Numbered from the stretch's first letter, positions 32,528 through 44,389 are shown. The stretch: 64,000 nucleotides of DNA from Pyronema omphalodes (GCA_024516155.1 JAJJXM010000070.1:234925-298924); one strand, 5' to 3'. Notes: a model not told the origin generated them from the sequence alone. Made by a program: numbers and translations.

Positions 32528-34259
32528 ATGCACCCCCCACCCCCCGCAGACCTCAGCTTCATCCGGCAATATATCAGACGCGGAAACCAGCTTGAGAAAC
32601 ATGATCCTGTGATTGCTTATTATTGTTAGTTCCCCCGTTCTCGGAGCTTGTGGGCTTGTGGGCTTGTGGCGGCGGAGTGGGGGGAAGGGATGGGATGGGA
32701 TGGGATGGGAAGGGATGGGATGGGAAGGATGGGAGGAGGGGATATGATGGATATGATGGGATAGGATGAGACTGACATTAAGAAAGGTTATACAAGAGCT
32801 TTAGATATGATTTTACCGAAAATCGATCTTGCGGAACCGTCGGAGGCTTTGGTCTATGCGGAGAGGTTGATGAATGATTTGGAACAGGTAGGACCTTGAC
32901 TTGCCTGAGAGCTATGACCTGGGGAGGCTTCAGAATGATTGTTTGGGAGGATGCTTTATTGGGAGATACTGACGAAAATAGAGGAAAACGGAATCAGAGG
33001 GAAATGTATTATATGCTAGAGGTGATGAGGCGAGAGCTTATGTTATGAGGTTTGCGAAGAATGTTTTTGCGAAGTCGGAGGATGCGATTAATGGTGGTCG
33101 TGCGAATGCGTGGGTGCTCCTATTGCTTTGTTGCGTGCTGCTTTGCTTCGCCGGGCTTCGCGTCGCGTCGCTGCGCTCGGCTTTGCTTCTGGAAGTTCAT
33201 ATCTAATGCGATTTTGACAGAGGAACCGGTGATGCGTTATGGGCAGCGGCTATCTTTCTAGATCTACTAAACCTTTTCTCCCTCGAAGAGGACGATGTCG
33301 ATGACCCGGAAGCTACAGACGAGATCAAAGAGCAGAGGTTGGATGATGAGAATTTTAGGATAACGGAGCTACCGAAGATGATCAAATATGCCAAAGCTCA
33401 TGCTTCTCGAATACTCGACAACATCAAGAATGGTATCGACCCGAATGCGCCGATGATAGATCCGGAGCTTGAGGAGGAGGCCGCTGCTGCTGAAGCTGCA
33501 GAGTTGGCTGCGTTACCGGCTCCAACTGTTGAGGAGGTTCCTGATGAGCATTTTGGCTCGAACTCTGCCGGACCGGCTGTTTCATCGCTTCATAACTCGT
33601 CTTCTCCTACAACCGCACCGAGAGATGATACTACCATGAGTACCCCGCCCGAGTTTCAGCGACCACCGTCGCCGCCCTCGCAGCTTCCTTCGGTACCTAC
33701 ACAATTCGCCCCTTCAGCACCTTCGCTACCCGACGTCCCACAGCATGTAGGGTACTCTCCCTCAGCACCTTCTCTCCATGAAGTTTCCCAGTCCGACCTT
33801 ATGAACACGACGGATACGAGCTACCAGCAGCAGCCATCCGCGCCACCGGTAGTACACAACGCACCTGGGTTCCAGCCCCCGCTCTTCGCCCCTCCTCCCA
33901 TGCATCATACCCCCGCACCTGCATACCAGCAGCCACAACAATATACCGCCCCGGCTATGCAATCGACCGAGCTCGAACCTGAAGATATCACCAAGGTCCA
34001 GAAGATGGCTCGATACGCGGTATCTTCGCTAGACTATGATGACATTGCAAATGCAGTTGAGCAGTTTCGTAGTGGCTTAAAAGTACTTGGTGGACCGATA
34101 CCGCCTGCGCGCGGACCGCTGCCAAGACAATTACCTCAAGATGTGATACAGAAGGCTCAGAAATATGCGAAATGGACCATCTCGGCGCTGGATTATGAGG
34201 ATGTTGAGAATGCTATTGAGCAGTGTACGAATGGGTTAAAGACATTGGGTGCGGCGTAG
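32528..34259 (+). CDS. VTA1: Vta1-like ESCRT regulator of the Vps4 ATPase
   Basis: Homologue of yeast Vta1/human LIP5, which binds ESCRT-III and stimulates Vps4 during multivesicular-body sorting at endosomes. Exons 32528-32624, 32787-32887, 32982-33109 and 33221-34259 give 454 residues in frame. The N-terminal MIT-like domain shows FIRQYIRRGNQLEKHDPVIA then YYC at the first splice. It continues ALDMILPKID...LVYAERLMNDLEQ and DALWAAAIFLDLLNLF, then ELPKMIKYAKAHASRILDNI. A Pro/Ser-rich linker (about 150-350) leads to the C-terminal Vps4-binding region. This appears twice: KVQKMARYAVSSLDYDDI (about 361-400) and KAQKYAKWTISALDYEDV (about 416-454). The first acceptor (attaagaaag) was chosen because it alone keeps the frame and aligns with other Vta1 proteins. 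Intron 1 holds a GGGAT minisatellite. Confidence 0.88.
32685..32735. repeat. (GGGAT)n minisatellite in VTA1 intron 1
   Basis: About ten imperfect GGGAT/GGGAA units within the first VTA1 intron, followed by gatatgatggatatgatggg. It expands the intron to ~160 nt, longer than the other introns in the window. Confidence 0.8.
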
Positions 34260-35074
34260 GGGTTTTGATGACGGTGTATTATTATTGTTTTGCGTGGTTC
34301 ATGGATGATGATGAAGAAGAAGAGTTGATAATGAAGAAATGGAGATAGCCGATGATGATGCATCATGGTTCGCCATCAACCTCGAGATGGTGTGCAATTG
34401 AGATCATACACGTGCGATGCATCGTAGACGCGGTGATAGCCGTCAAGATGAGGTAGATATCCAGTATTCGGTCTAGACGCGCTTGTTAGTCTGGTTACAG
34501 AACTCCCATTCTAGTTAAATGTGCTCTCATTAGAGTTTTTTAGCTTATGCCAGCCGATGGTGATGCTCGCTAGTTTTCATGCATAGTGCGGCTGAATCCT
34601 ACGCTTGCAGCAACAGCCAGCATGCGCATCACACAAAAATTAAGAATGAGGCTGTTGAGATATAGTCGGTTGCATCATTAATCCCTGTAGCTGATCGAAA
34701 CCCGCTCATTGATAACCTAAAAACCCCGCAGAAACCCGCGCTGATTCCTTCCACTTCCGGTAAAGAGGAAAAGATAATTATCGTGAGAGGGTTTTCTGTG
34801 TCACTAGGCATTCTGGAAGAACTTGTCGTACCATTTTGCAAAATTATTCATGTCCAAGAAAATTAAACTTCGCAGTCTTCTTCTCTCTTTGAAAGCATCC
34901 CCCCGCCACAGTACCACGTGGTTTAAACACTCCCCTAGTAGGTCGATCAGGAACCATAAGTATCACCCTTCTGCCCTTCCTTTCCTGTAAAATCATCACC
35001 TGCACAATCTCAACCCTCCAAACCGGTCGTTACACAGCCCTCCACCTTCCATCACTCGAAAAAACAAAGCAACA
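34260..35074. other. VTA1 3' region and promoter of the Bim1-like gene
   Basis: No gene is seen. A GAA/GATGAT-rich patch follows the VTA1 stop. The stretch before 35075 is C/T-rich with acaaagcaacaATG as start context, typical of highly expressed fungal genes. Confidence 0.5.
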
Positions 35075-35980
35075 ATGATTTTCAACCCTCTCCCCGCCCT
35101 TCTTCTCCTCATTGGAGCCCACCTTACCACTGCTCACTTTGCCATGACCTACCCCGCCTGGCGTGGTGACAGCTTCAAGACCCAGTGGACCTACCCTTGT
35201 AAGTTCCTCCACAATTGCATTTCCATTTCCACAATCCCCCCTCCTCACGTCTTGTCACCAACTACACAATGGCAAAATTACACAACGGCACAATGGAACT
35301 CATATACTAACACCCCCCAGGCGGAGGAGTCGACACCACTGAAACCACCAACCGCACCCTCTGGCCCCTTACCGGAGGAGCCATCGCCTTCAAACCTACC
35401 CACCACTGGTCCCAGACCTACATTAACCTTGGACTTGGTGCTGCAGTCACCAGGTTCAACATCAGTCTTGTCCCGGCGTTTAACCAGACTCTTAATGGAA
35501 CTTTTTGCTTGCCGAATGTGAAGCTCCCCGTCGGCGTCGAGGTTAAGGAGGGTGATAAGGCTTCGGTTCAGGTTGTGCAGTTGACTGCTTCTGGTGGTGC
35601 TTTGTATAACGTAAGTTTTTTTTCTTCTTGTTTTTTAACAAAAAAAGATGGGTGCGGCAATGGAGGAGCATGGAGGATGCCGGATGGAAGATGCTATATG
35701 GACCATCACGAAAAATAGAGATAGAAGACAACGGAAGCTAACAACACCCCCAACACAGTGTGCCGACATCGAATTCTCCTCCAAAGCAGTAGCACCCTCA
35801 ACCGATATCTGCTTCAACTCCACTGGCGTCGGAGCTGAGCCTTTGAACTATGGAGCCTCTACTACTAACTCTGATAAGGCTACTGCTACCCCGGCTAAGA
35901 CTAATGCCGCGGAAATTGTTGTGCCTGGAATCAGCTTTGTTGCTGTTGCTGCTGCTGGTGTTGCTGCTTTGATGGTTTAG
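35075..35980 (+). CDS. Bim1-like (X325 family) GPI-anchored copper-binding protein
   Basis: Three exons (35075-35198, 35321-35610, 35759-35980) encode 211 residues. A signal peptide (about 1-20) is followed at residue 21 by His in HFAMTYPAWRGDSF, which would be the mature N-terminus. An N-terminal His is required for the copper-binding His-brace of this LPMO-related family, whose members act in copper acquisition (Cryptococcus Bim1) rather than polysaccharide oxidation. Further landmarks are YPCGG at the first splice, TNRTLWPLTGGAI, NGTFCLPN and the Cys in YNCADIEF. A Ser/Thr/Ala-rich tail and a final hydrophobic segment (VVPGISFVAVAAAGVAALMV) indicate a GPI anchor, placing it at the plasma membrane or wall. 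The copper role is from the family; this protein is otherwise untested. Confidence 0.88.
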
Positions 35981-37035
35981 TGGTGGTTTGGATGATGGAT
36001 GGGGAAGGATGGGAAAAAGGATGGTTGGGGGTGGGATGGAAAAGGATATAGGTTGTAATGGTCATGTTATGATGGTGTGTTACGTACATACATATATACA
36101 GTGGTTCGGATAATTCTGGATGATACCATATATAGTACACGACGAATCAATTCAAGAAAGAAAGATATACTTACTGAAGATTCTTAGAAGATCTGAAACA
36201 TTGTAATATCGGGATATCTACTATGTAGCTAGTAAAGCATGGAATCGGACGTGTGATACTAACACTGCTATTCAATCGGCATAATTAATGAATCATAACG
36301 GCTGGCTGGTGAAATGATTTTAACATGAGATATCTACATCTACGTAACACCCGAGGATGAAATTCAACACGGCACATATATATATATCTATTTTTGGTCC
36401 ATGCACAAACCCGTTCCTTTTTTTGACACTTCTATGTACTTTAAAATTTTATGTATGCATTATACTTTATATTCTTTTTTTCTTTTATTTTTATTTCATA
36501 CACGCATCCAACCGTAAGTTTTTGGCGGAAGCTATCTATGTAGTTACTGTACATTGCTAACTGTCAAGTGTTACCTCAACAGTCACTCGCAACGCCCCGG
36601 AGCAGTCATTCTTTCTTCGGGTTGTATGTAGTCCCCCTCTCATCTTTCATTCTCTGTTTCTGTCCTTCTCGTTGTTATGTCCTTGAACCCTGTTCGCTCC
36701 GATACTTTATATTCCCAGTGGCGGATATCTGGATTCACCCCATCCCATAGGAAGGATTAGAGTGGGAGTATAAATCCTGATGCTGTTGTGGTATGATACT
36801 ATGATACTATGATGGTTGATAATTGATAATTGACAATTGATGGGTAATATGGAGTTGCAGTTGGAGTTGGAGTTGGCAATGGATGTGGAGTTAAAGAGAT
36901 AATGGTTATTTTTATAGATGGGGTTGGATTAATGAACTGGAACTGGAACTAGAACTGGGGAAATATGTGGATGTATGATAACTAATCAATGATAACTAAT
37001 CAATGATAACTGAGTATGTTTAACTAATCAATTTA

Positions 37036-37213
37036 CCAAGCTACTCATGCTACTCATGCTACTCATGCTACTCATGCTACTCATGCTACTCATGCTACTC
37101 ATGCTACTCATGCTACTCATGCTACTCATGCTACTCATGCTACTCATGCTACTCATGCTACTCATGCTACTCATGCTACTCATGCTACTCATGCTACTCA
37201 TGCTACTCATGCA
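37036..37213. repeat. 9-bp minisatellite GCTACTCAT, about 19 copies
   Basis: Perfect head-to-tail 9-mers. Being a multiple of 3, it is open in several frames (Met-Ser-Ser on the - strand, Leu-rich on the + strand), but nothing around it looks coding. Confidence 0.97.
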
Positions 37214-37376
37214 CTCATGCCTACAGCGACGTCCAGTTACAGCAACAGTAGCAGCTGACTGCCGGGTATCTAGGGTATCTAGGGTATCTAGGGCTACAAC
37301 TTACAAGCACCCTAACCGATTTGCATAGCTAATCACTGATGCACGGTATGCATGCCACATGGTGAGCGCTTGATGT

Positions 37377-37430
37377 TCTGACTCCTGACTCCCGACTCCC
37401 GACTCCCGACTCCTGACTCCGGACTCTGGA
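37377..37430. repeat. GACTCC(C/T) 7-bp repeats
   Basis: Seven or so imperfect heptamers (tgactcctgactcccgactcccgactcc...). Confidence 0.85.
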
Positions 37431-37562
37431 CTTGGTTATCGAAAAGAAATCAAAAGAGAACAGCTTTGGGTGTTCAGGAAATCGATATCGATTTTGTAGT
37501 CATATCCATTTTTTTTGAGGCATCAGGTTTTCTTTTTTATTTAAGTGCGTATGGGAGTGATG

Positions 37563-37565
<3 letters not shown>

Positions 37566-37619
<54 letters not shown>

Positions 37620-37621
37620 TA

Positions 37622-37662
<41 letters not shown>

Positions 37663-37665
37663 AAA
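37566..37665. repeat. ACAGAAG 7-bp minisatellite, about 14 copies
   Basis: Nearly perfect heptamer array (one acataag unit at about 37615), followed by an A run. Confidence 0.95.
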
Positions 37666-38384
37666 AAAAAATGTGGAAATAGACGATAATAATATTTGAC
37701 TGACTAAGTAAAGAGTAACATCGAGCATTTAAGTTGGATGTGAAAAATTGGGGTCGGCTGTAAACGCTCTGACTCTGGTTTTTTTTTTTTTTTTTTTTTT
37801 CGCTGTTTTTATATGAGCTTTGGTTATGCAGATTTTTTTTTATAAGGTTGGTTCTTGTATATATATATATATATATCTGTTGATAGGATAAAAAATTAAT
37901 GATTGAAGTCTAGTTTTTGATATTGTATATTAATACATACTATACATGACTATCGAACTGATTGTGGTGTATACATTACTCCGTTCAGAGGTGATAGGGG
38001 AGAGGATATTCATTTCATTCATTACTGTGGGGTGCGGGCGTGGGTATAAAGAGCTACACAGAATATCGATATAACAACTAACGACAACAACAATAACAAC
38101 CAATAATAAAGCCCGCAATAAAACGAGGTATGACGTGATTCCTCATCAGGATGATGAAATATGGAATAAGAAATGGAAATACAACTATAGAAGATGATAG
38201 TATATACCAGAGATAGACCTAATATATACAGAGAAAAAAGAGCCAAATGGCCCTGTCTGCTCACTGCAAGATGGCCCCAGTAGAAGGGTCAATGAAATAC
38301 GATACCTCGTGTCGGTAGTTAGGCCTGGATACATCATACATCGTGCTGCTTCTAACACAGGCTGGCGTGCAATATAATCGGGGA

Positions 38385-39477
38385 TCAGGACGCGGGACCA
38401 GGAGCTCCAGAACTAGAGGCATGGTCAGGTATTTGATCATATGGTCCCTGCAATGCCGGAAATGCTGGAAGAGTCGGAAGAGTCGGAGACGTCAAACCAG
38501 CAGGAATAGTCGAACCAACAAACCCAACAGGAGCAGTCGAACCAACAGACCCAACAGCACCAGCAGACACCAACGGCACCCAAGTATCAAACAAAAACAA
38601 CGGCGGCATCGAGTACTGTCCACCATCTACCGATACCTGACCAGCATCAACAGCAGTAGAAACTTCCTCTTTCTTCTTCCTCTGCTTCCGTCTCTGGCCA
38701 ACACCCACAGAGCTCGGAACATCCTTTAAGCTCTTGGTCTTCTGAATCCCTGCCGCTCTTGAAGCTGCTTTGGTCTGGTTCCTTGGCTTCCGTTTACGCT
38801 TTCCCTGGTCTGCCGAGGCTGCACCAGCGGTACCAGCGGCATTGGTGGCACTGACGGCATTGAAGGAACCGGGCTTTTTTCGTGGTAAATACACCCGCTT
38901 ACGGGTACGTTTAACAGCAGCAGTCGTAACAGCGCTGACGTTCAGGGCTGGTACTCCACCAGTAGCCGCAACAGTCTTCAAACCACTAGAAACCACTGGG
39001 CCATATAGCGAATCCATAGCCCCTGGTGAATGAGAGAATGGAGCAGGATCTTGGGTATACGGTGTCATCGGTGTCATCGGTGCCATAGGTCCAGGAGAAA
39101 ATGGAGGAAGCCCCAAAGCGGTACGTTGGTCGGCATCGATTTGGAGAAGGATTGGGTCGATGGGGATTATGACGGGGGTACTCTGGGACGGCGGACCGGC
39201 CAGATGGTGATGGAAGGAGGAAGAGACGGCTGCTTGATGAGCGGGAGGATGCGGGATGAGAGTTGAGGCGTAGATGGGTGGGTAGATGGACTGGTTGATG
39301 GTTAGTGGGGATGGGTTCATCTCAGGGAAGAGGAGGGGGCTTGCTTTAGCTGGGATTCTGCTGGGGTTTGGTGGGAAGTATTCGTTTTTGGGGAAATTGA
39401 AATTGATGCTAAGAAGGATGGTTAAAAAAGTGGGTAATAGACTTAGATGAAGGAATGATTTACTTGTTCGCTTCCAT
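38385..39477 (-). CDS. IYPPIY/GLPPF family protein 1, 345 residues, function unknown
   Basis: First exon 39477-39464 (14 nt, ATGGAAGCGAACAA), 55-nt intron (GTAAAT...CTTAG), second exon 39408-38385. The sum is in frame: 345 residues. Landmarks in order are NQSIYPPIYAST; VIIPIDPILLQIDADQRTAL then GLPPF; GLKTVAATGG; a basic block TRKRVYLPRKKPG; a second basic block (GKRKRKPRNQTKAASR, and QRRKQRKKKE); MPPLFLFDTWVPLV; and a Gly/Val/Ala/Pro-rich tail ending GAPGPAS. The basic blocks resemble nuclear-localisation signals and the rest is low-complexity, as in intrinsically disordered nuclear proteins, but no known domain is visible. It is the longest of three tandem paralogues. Its 5' flank is partly duplicated near 29.1 kb. 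Confidence 0.68.
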
Positions 39478-41142
39478 GATGATGATTTTGACAGTGTTGA
39501 AGATAAGGTGAGGATGACTTGCGGTGTATGAAGGAGATAGAGACGCGCTTGGGAAATAATATATGAACACATCTGCTAAAAGTTTGAAGTTGTCCCTGAA
39601 TTGAATTTTTCAAGACTCCTGAAAGGTCATTTGAAGGGGAGGTTTTCGTCACTTTGTATCCAGAGCTCAGGGCTCAGGGCCCAACTCGATGAGGTGGTAT
39701 CCCGTGATCTAGGTCAGCCGGAGTTCATGAGTTCGCGGGCCACTTTAGTAGTGTTGTTGAATAGAGTAAACATTTTTCGATACGACATATCAACGTTATC
39801 TCAAGATTATGATTCTCTTCCTGTCACAATGTAAACAGCAATGGTCAGTCAATGAAACCTTTCAAAAGCTTGAAAACACGCACTCTGGAAGATCACCTAG
39901 CGGTAAATACCGTGTTGTTTGGTCGTTTTATCGTTGCAAGTCAAAAGGTTTGATAAGCACCTGGTGGTGTAAGTGATGAGACGTAGATGATAGAAAGACA
40001 AGAGGAAAGGCAGCAGGAAGAGGAGTTAGTTTTTAAACCTCCAAATCTCTACAGGGATTCCGCTAGCTAGCAAACTGATGGATGCCACCCTGGGTTGACT
40101 TCATGACTGCGGTTTTTATGGATATTCACGTAATATCACTCGAGACCGTGTCGTTTTGGTCCCGCAATCTGGTTTTGCGAGTCCTGTGGGGGTTTTTTTT
40201 TTGAATACAACCAGTAAGGACGAGAAGCCAAGAGAAGGTCTGCTGGAGGAATATTAGATGAGTTTCATAAGAATGAACCGGGGCAGATTACAGCACTCGC
40301 AAAGGGTTTCCTGCAGTCCGAAGTAGTTTTTGGATGTTTTTCTTTTTTTTTATTGCCTCCTTCCAATATGACGAGATAATTGAAGTAATATGGTGGGAAA
40401 CGGGTAGCGGTCTCATTGTATTGCACGATGAAGATAATGAATGTATTGGTACGTTATCAGAGCGATGGTATGTTGGTATGTCAGGGGACTGAAGCGGATG
40501 GGGAATCATGGCCATTAGTTTAGTTGGCAGTGTAAAAATACGGGGGTTAAGATATAGGGTAAGAGTCGGTAAATTTTATGACCAGTATTTCCCTGTTGTT
40601 ATATTGGCCTTCTATGTACAAAATTGTATAACCGTTTATTCTTTATCAAGATTTGGTTAGAATTCTGATGTGAAGCTTGGCGTAATCCCTAGGTTTTTTT
40701 TTCACCTAGCTGATATATTTGTTGATGGAGTAAAGGAGAAATGAACTGTTGGGATTACGTTTCAATAGTCATCATGAAACATATATGGTCAAGCTGCGAG
40801 ATTAAATTTTTGGGAAAGGCCTTTGAAACGCGCTGTGAGTATAATCATTCATTGCTACTCGATTTACAGAACTGAAGTAAGTATCGCTATAGAAAGCAAT
40901 AGTAACAACAGTGAAAACAAAAAAATACTGCCCGTAATGGAGCGTAAACTATAGTATGACACCAGCTCTCGAAAGGGCTATGTAAAAAGCAGAAGAAACC
41001 AACAAAGAAAAAAAAGGAAACACCAGAGGCACTGGAGACAACCTGAAACATACACAAAAAAGTGCCCTCCGTAATTCACCCCGACATATATCTTAGCCAA
41101 ATACCGCTTTTAACGCCGGCAAAAATGGGACCTGGCCGGAGA
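39478..41142. other. Intergenic region between family genes 1 and 2
   Basis: No gene is supported. The first ~150 bp is the promoter of family gene 1; 'ggaggttttcgtcac' near 39640 recurs upstream of the other two family genes (42107, 43954). The part 39945-40180 repeats 29045-29290. The last ~250 bp is the A-rich 3' region of family gene 2. Confidence 0.45.
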
Positions 41143-41980
41143 TTAAGGTGCAGAACCAAAGGGTCCAGCACCGGGGGCATTGCCCGGGGCCTGGCCGTTG
41201 GTGGTAGTAGGCGTGACAAGCGGCATCCAATTGCTGAACATAGAAGGAGCCTGGACCTGACCTCCATTCGAGGTCTGAACATTGACATATGCCGAACCCG
41301 GTTCCATTCTACGCATGTTGGGAGGAAAAGCCCCGGTAACAGCATTGCAAGGCACGGTCACCTCGGTAGTGGTATAAATGGGCATCGGTAAACGAACCTG
41401 CTGGTTCATCGGCTTCTGCTTCCTCTTCGGACCAGTCGGAGCAGCTCGTATAATCCCAGAATCGGCAGCGACGGGCTTCTTCCGTGATGCAAAGACTCGC
41501 TTGCGCTTGGGAGGTGCAGTTGGATCGGCTCTGGGGGAGGGTCCTCCAGCAGACATAACGGTCCGAAGGCCGCTGGGAATTGGAGGTGCGAAGGGCTGGG
41601 TCATGGGGTAGGGGTTGAAGGGGGGGAGACCCTGGACGGCCCGTTGGTGGGCATCGATCTGGAGGAGGATAGGATCGATTGGAATTATTCCGGAGTTGAC
41701 CTGGGATGGGACCGAGGTAAGGCCACCATGAGTATTAACGGAAGGACCAGTAGAGGCGTGGTTGGGTTTGTTTTCGCGAGGATAAACGTAAATAGGCGGG
41801 TAGATGGACTGGATCTTTAAGTCAATATGTGATAACCTTACTGATGCAGCGGATCGTTTGATGCTTGCGGTACATACCTTTACGGGCCTTGATGTGATAT
41901 CATAATGCCAGCTGATCATGGTGGTTAAAACAGCTCACAATAATATCAGATGAAAAAATGACTTACCCGTGTTGTTCCAT
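41143..41980 (-). CDS. IYPPIY/GLPPF family protein 2, 235 residues, function unknown
   Basis: First exon 41980-41967 (ATGGAACAACACGG), intron 41966-41837 (GTAAGT donor; acceptor chosen at catcagtaag because it preserves the frame and aligns with gene 3), second exon 41836-41143. It is the shortest member. Landmarks: LKIQSIYPPIYVYP, GIIPIDPILLQIDAHQRAVQ then GLPPFNP, SGLRTVMSAGG, PKRKRVFASRKKP, GPKRKQKP, and C-terminal MFSNWMPLVTPTTT ending GSAP. It lacks the His-rich repeat of gene 3 and has a shorter linker between the basic block and the W-M-P motif. Confidence 0.68.
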
Positions 41981-42708
41981 GATGTTGATATTGAAGGTGA
42001 CGAAGGTGGCGAAGGTGATGGTGATGATGATATTTATGAAGCTGAATGAGATACAGATGGGAATCCTCCTCGAATCGTTTTGGAACCGTGAGGGGTTGAT
42101 CCAAGGTGATGTTTTCGTCACTTGTCACTTGAAGCTAGGGTCCAGATTGACGCTGTGATGTTCTGTGATCCACATCAACCATGATTCAAGTGTTCGAGAT
42201 CCACTCCATTATGTAGTGTCATTATATGTACACGGTAGAAATCTCTCGACACCATGTATTAAAGTCGTCTTGAGATTGTGGTTTCCTCGCTTCCATTATA
42301 ATTTCATACTGAGCACTTTTAAGTAAAAATTCGTGACTATTGAACTAGCGGTACTGGAAGGGTATTCAATCATTGTGATTCGGCATACATAGTGTAGTAA
42401 ATATCGCTATAAAAAACAACCACGGTAACAAGAGCTGCAACAAAACTAGCCGTAGTACAGGAAAGGATGATATCAGCCCTCGGCCCCTCGTCAGGGCTAT
42501 ATAATAAAAAAAAGAAGAAAACACTAAAATAAAAGAGTGTACCAGAGGCAACCCTATCATATACAGAAATAAAGAAAAAAAAAGTAAAAAAAACACCCCG
42601 CCGTACTCTGACCCACAAACAACCTTCAGTAGCAATTAGGCTACCTCATCCCCAGGCCAGAAAAACCATTCTTCTTCAGAGCAAGCGAGCATAAGACTTA
42701 ACTGGTGC
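41981..42708. other. Intergenic region between family genes 2 and 3
   Basis: Promoter of family gene 2 (the 'ggtgatgttttcgtcac' motif at about 42106-42122) and the 3' region of gene 3. Open frames at 42366-42635 on the - strand are T/F-rich and not credible. Confidence 0.45.
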
Positions 42709-43814
42709 TTAAGGCGCAGAACCAGAAGCTCCAGAAGCAGAGGCATTATCTGCAGCCTGATCTTTCGGAACAGAAGTCGGGACAACCGGCATCCATCCGT
42801 TGAACAAGAAAGAAGCCGGGATCTGGCACCTCGTCGAGATCCTGCCGGCATTGACGGAGGTGGGAGCCGCATTCGTTCTACGCCTTACAGGAGGAGCAGC
42901 CACAGGACCGGCGATCAATGGCCTGGTGACTTCAGCGGTAGTCTGTGCAGTGGGGGTAGTAGTGGCAGTGGTGGCTGTGATAGCAGGCAAGGGGGTCGAC
43001 AAGCCAGATTCTTCATCTCCCGCCTTACGCCTTCGCTTGGGAGCAGTGGGAGCAGCCTCTCCAGTCGTAGGAGTAGTATCATCGGGCTTCTTCCTTGATC
43101 CATAGACCCGCTTACGCCTGACAGTAGCGGTTGTACCAGCTACTGGAGGCACGGAGACAGTTTTTAGGCCACTGGCCATCGGGACCATTGGCCTTGGATC
43201 GAATGGGGGGAGGCCTTGAGCTGCTCGTTGGTAGGTGTCGATTTGAAGGAGTCTCGGATCGATGGGTACGCATCCGTTGACCTGCGACCAGAGCGATGGG
43301 AGGATAACAGGACGAGAATGAGCGTCTGTTAGAAAAGCAACAGGAGTGTAGGAATGGGCCTCAGAGTTATGAAGGTCGTGAGGAGCTTGAGGAGGGCCGT
43401 AAGGGTTGTTCAGGCCATAAGCAACCGGGGCGTATGGTGGGCCGTGAGGGTGGTGAGGATGGTGAGGATCATAAGGGTCGTTAGGATGGTGGGGGTAGTA
43501 AGGATGGTAAAGGTGGTGAGGGTTGTGAGGATGGTGAGGGTCGTAAGGATCGTTAGGATGGTGAGGGTGGTAATGATGGTGACCGTGCCCAATTGAAGCA
43601 GCATAAATGGGCGGATAGATAGACTGGATCTTTTGGTCAATACGTGTTAAACTTTCTGATACAGAAGAGGAATTGATGCTCCCTATATATACACACCTTT
43701 ACATCCCTCGTTCCGGAAGAATCATTTGATGTGTTATCAAAGTCATAGCTGATTATCTTTGTTAAAATCAATCATAGTTTCAGATGAAAGCATGACTTAC
43801 TTATTCTGCTCCAT
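42709..43814 (-). CDS. IYPPIY/GLPPF family protein 3, 318 residues, function unknown
   Basis: First exon 43814-43801 (ATGGAGCAGAATAA), intron 43800-43652, second exon 43651-42709, 318 residues. After KIQSIYPPIYAASIGHGHHH comes a ~40-residue repeat of His, Pro, Tyr, Asp and Asn (about 28-72), which could bind metal or simply be low-complexity. Then follow YAPVAYGLNNPYG, GCVPIDPRLLQIDTYQRAAQ then GLPPF, RRKRVYGSRKKP, APKRRRKAG, a Thr/Ala-rich linker and SFLFNGWMPVV near the end (GASGSAP). The truncated copy at 27704 is its closest relative. A LINE inserted ~160 bp upstream of the ATG has cut off its distal promoter. Confidence 0.68.
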
Positions 43815-44333
43815 GATGGTGATGTTGCGGATGATGATGAGTCGCCGTTTATGAAGGAAACAGCGGTGCGGGTGGGACTTTATATATGGGACGCCCCCAG
43901 GAAAAGTTCAAACTTGTCCCTCTCTTGAATTCTTCAGAAACCGTGATTCCAGGAGATGTTTTCGTCATTTGATTTTTTTGATTTGATTTTAATCATACAC
44001 CGATCGAGGCCTCTAAGGCCTATGCGGGAGCTAAGTATCCGTTTTTCCTGTCCTCGCGGTTTAAACCGCCTAACGAGGCAACCCAATCTCCTTGTCCCCA
44101 GACTCCCCAGTTAGAAAAATAGATATACGCAAAAGGCAAACAACCGCAAAAACACAAATAAACAAAACACTCTCGTACACAGTCTAGACAAACCCCGTAC
44201 AGAAACTCATACGTGACACCAAACTTGAGCCCAGCAATAACCGCCTTGCCGTACAAACACTAAAAGAATTCAGAGAAAAGAAAAACAACCCCGCAATCCC
44301 GTGAATCTCCATCTCCAGGCCCACCAACCCCAG

Positions 44334-44389
44334 CCTATTCGTAGCGCCTGCCAATCTCCGTGGCTGCTAAATACTCCAACAACACCTTC
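44334..44389 (-). pseudogene. Displaced 3' end of the LINE ORF2
   Basis: Reading the LINE ORF across gypsy1a, with the duplicated CCTTC counted once, continues in frame for about 18 codons to a TAG at 44336-44334. This is the true C-terminus of the LINE protein, now 7.5 kb from the rest of its gene. Confidence 0.8.
44385..44389. other. Target-site duplication of gypsy1a (left)
   Basis: CCTTC directly outside the left LTR; the same five bases follow the right LTR at 51943-51947. A 5-bp duplication is usual for Ty3/gypsy integrases and shows that the element has not recombined since insertion. Confidence 0.92.

Larger units (their letters stand above)
35981..38384. other. Minisatellite-rich spacer
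   Basis: No gene is seen over 2.4 kb. Apart from the three arrays listed separately it has a gggtatcta x3 run (37262-37290), a 24-bp T run (37779-37801) and a (TA)n run at 37858-37876. The end (38040-38384) is the 3' region of the family gene at 38385 and resembles the 3' regions after the two other family genes (about 40880-41140 and 42390-42700). Confidence 0.55.

Noticed and set aside
37028..37328. Met-Ser-Ser and Leu-rich repeat frames; also looks array-like as for CRISPR
   Set aside because: Perfect 9-bp minisatellite with no unique spacers, in a eukaryotic genome; not CRISPR and not a credible gene.
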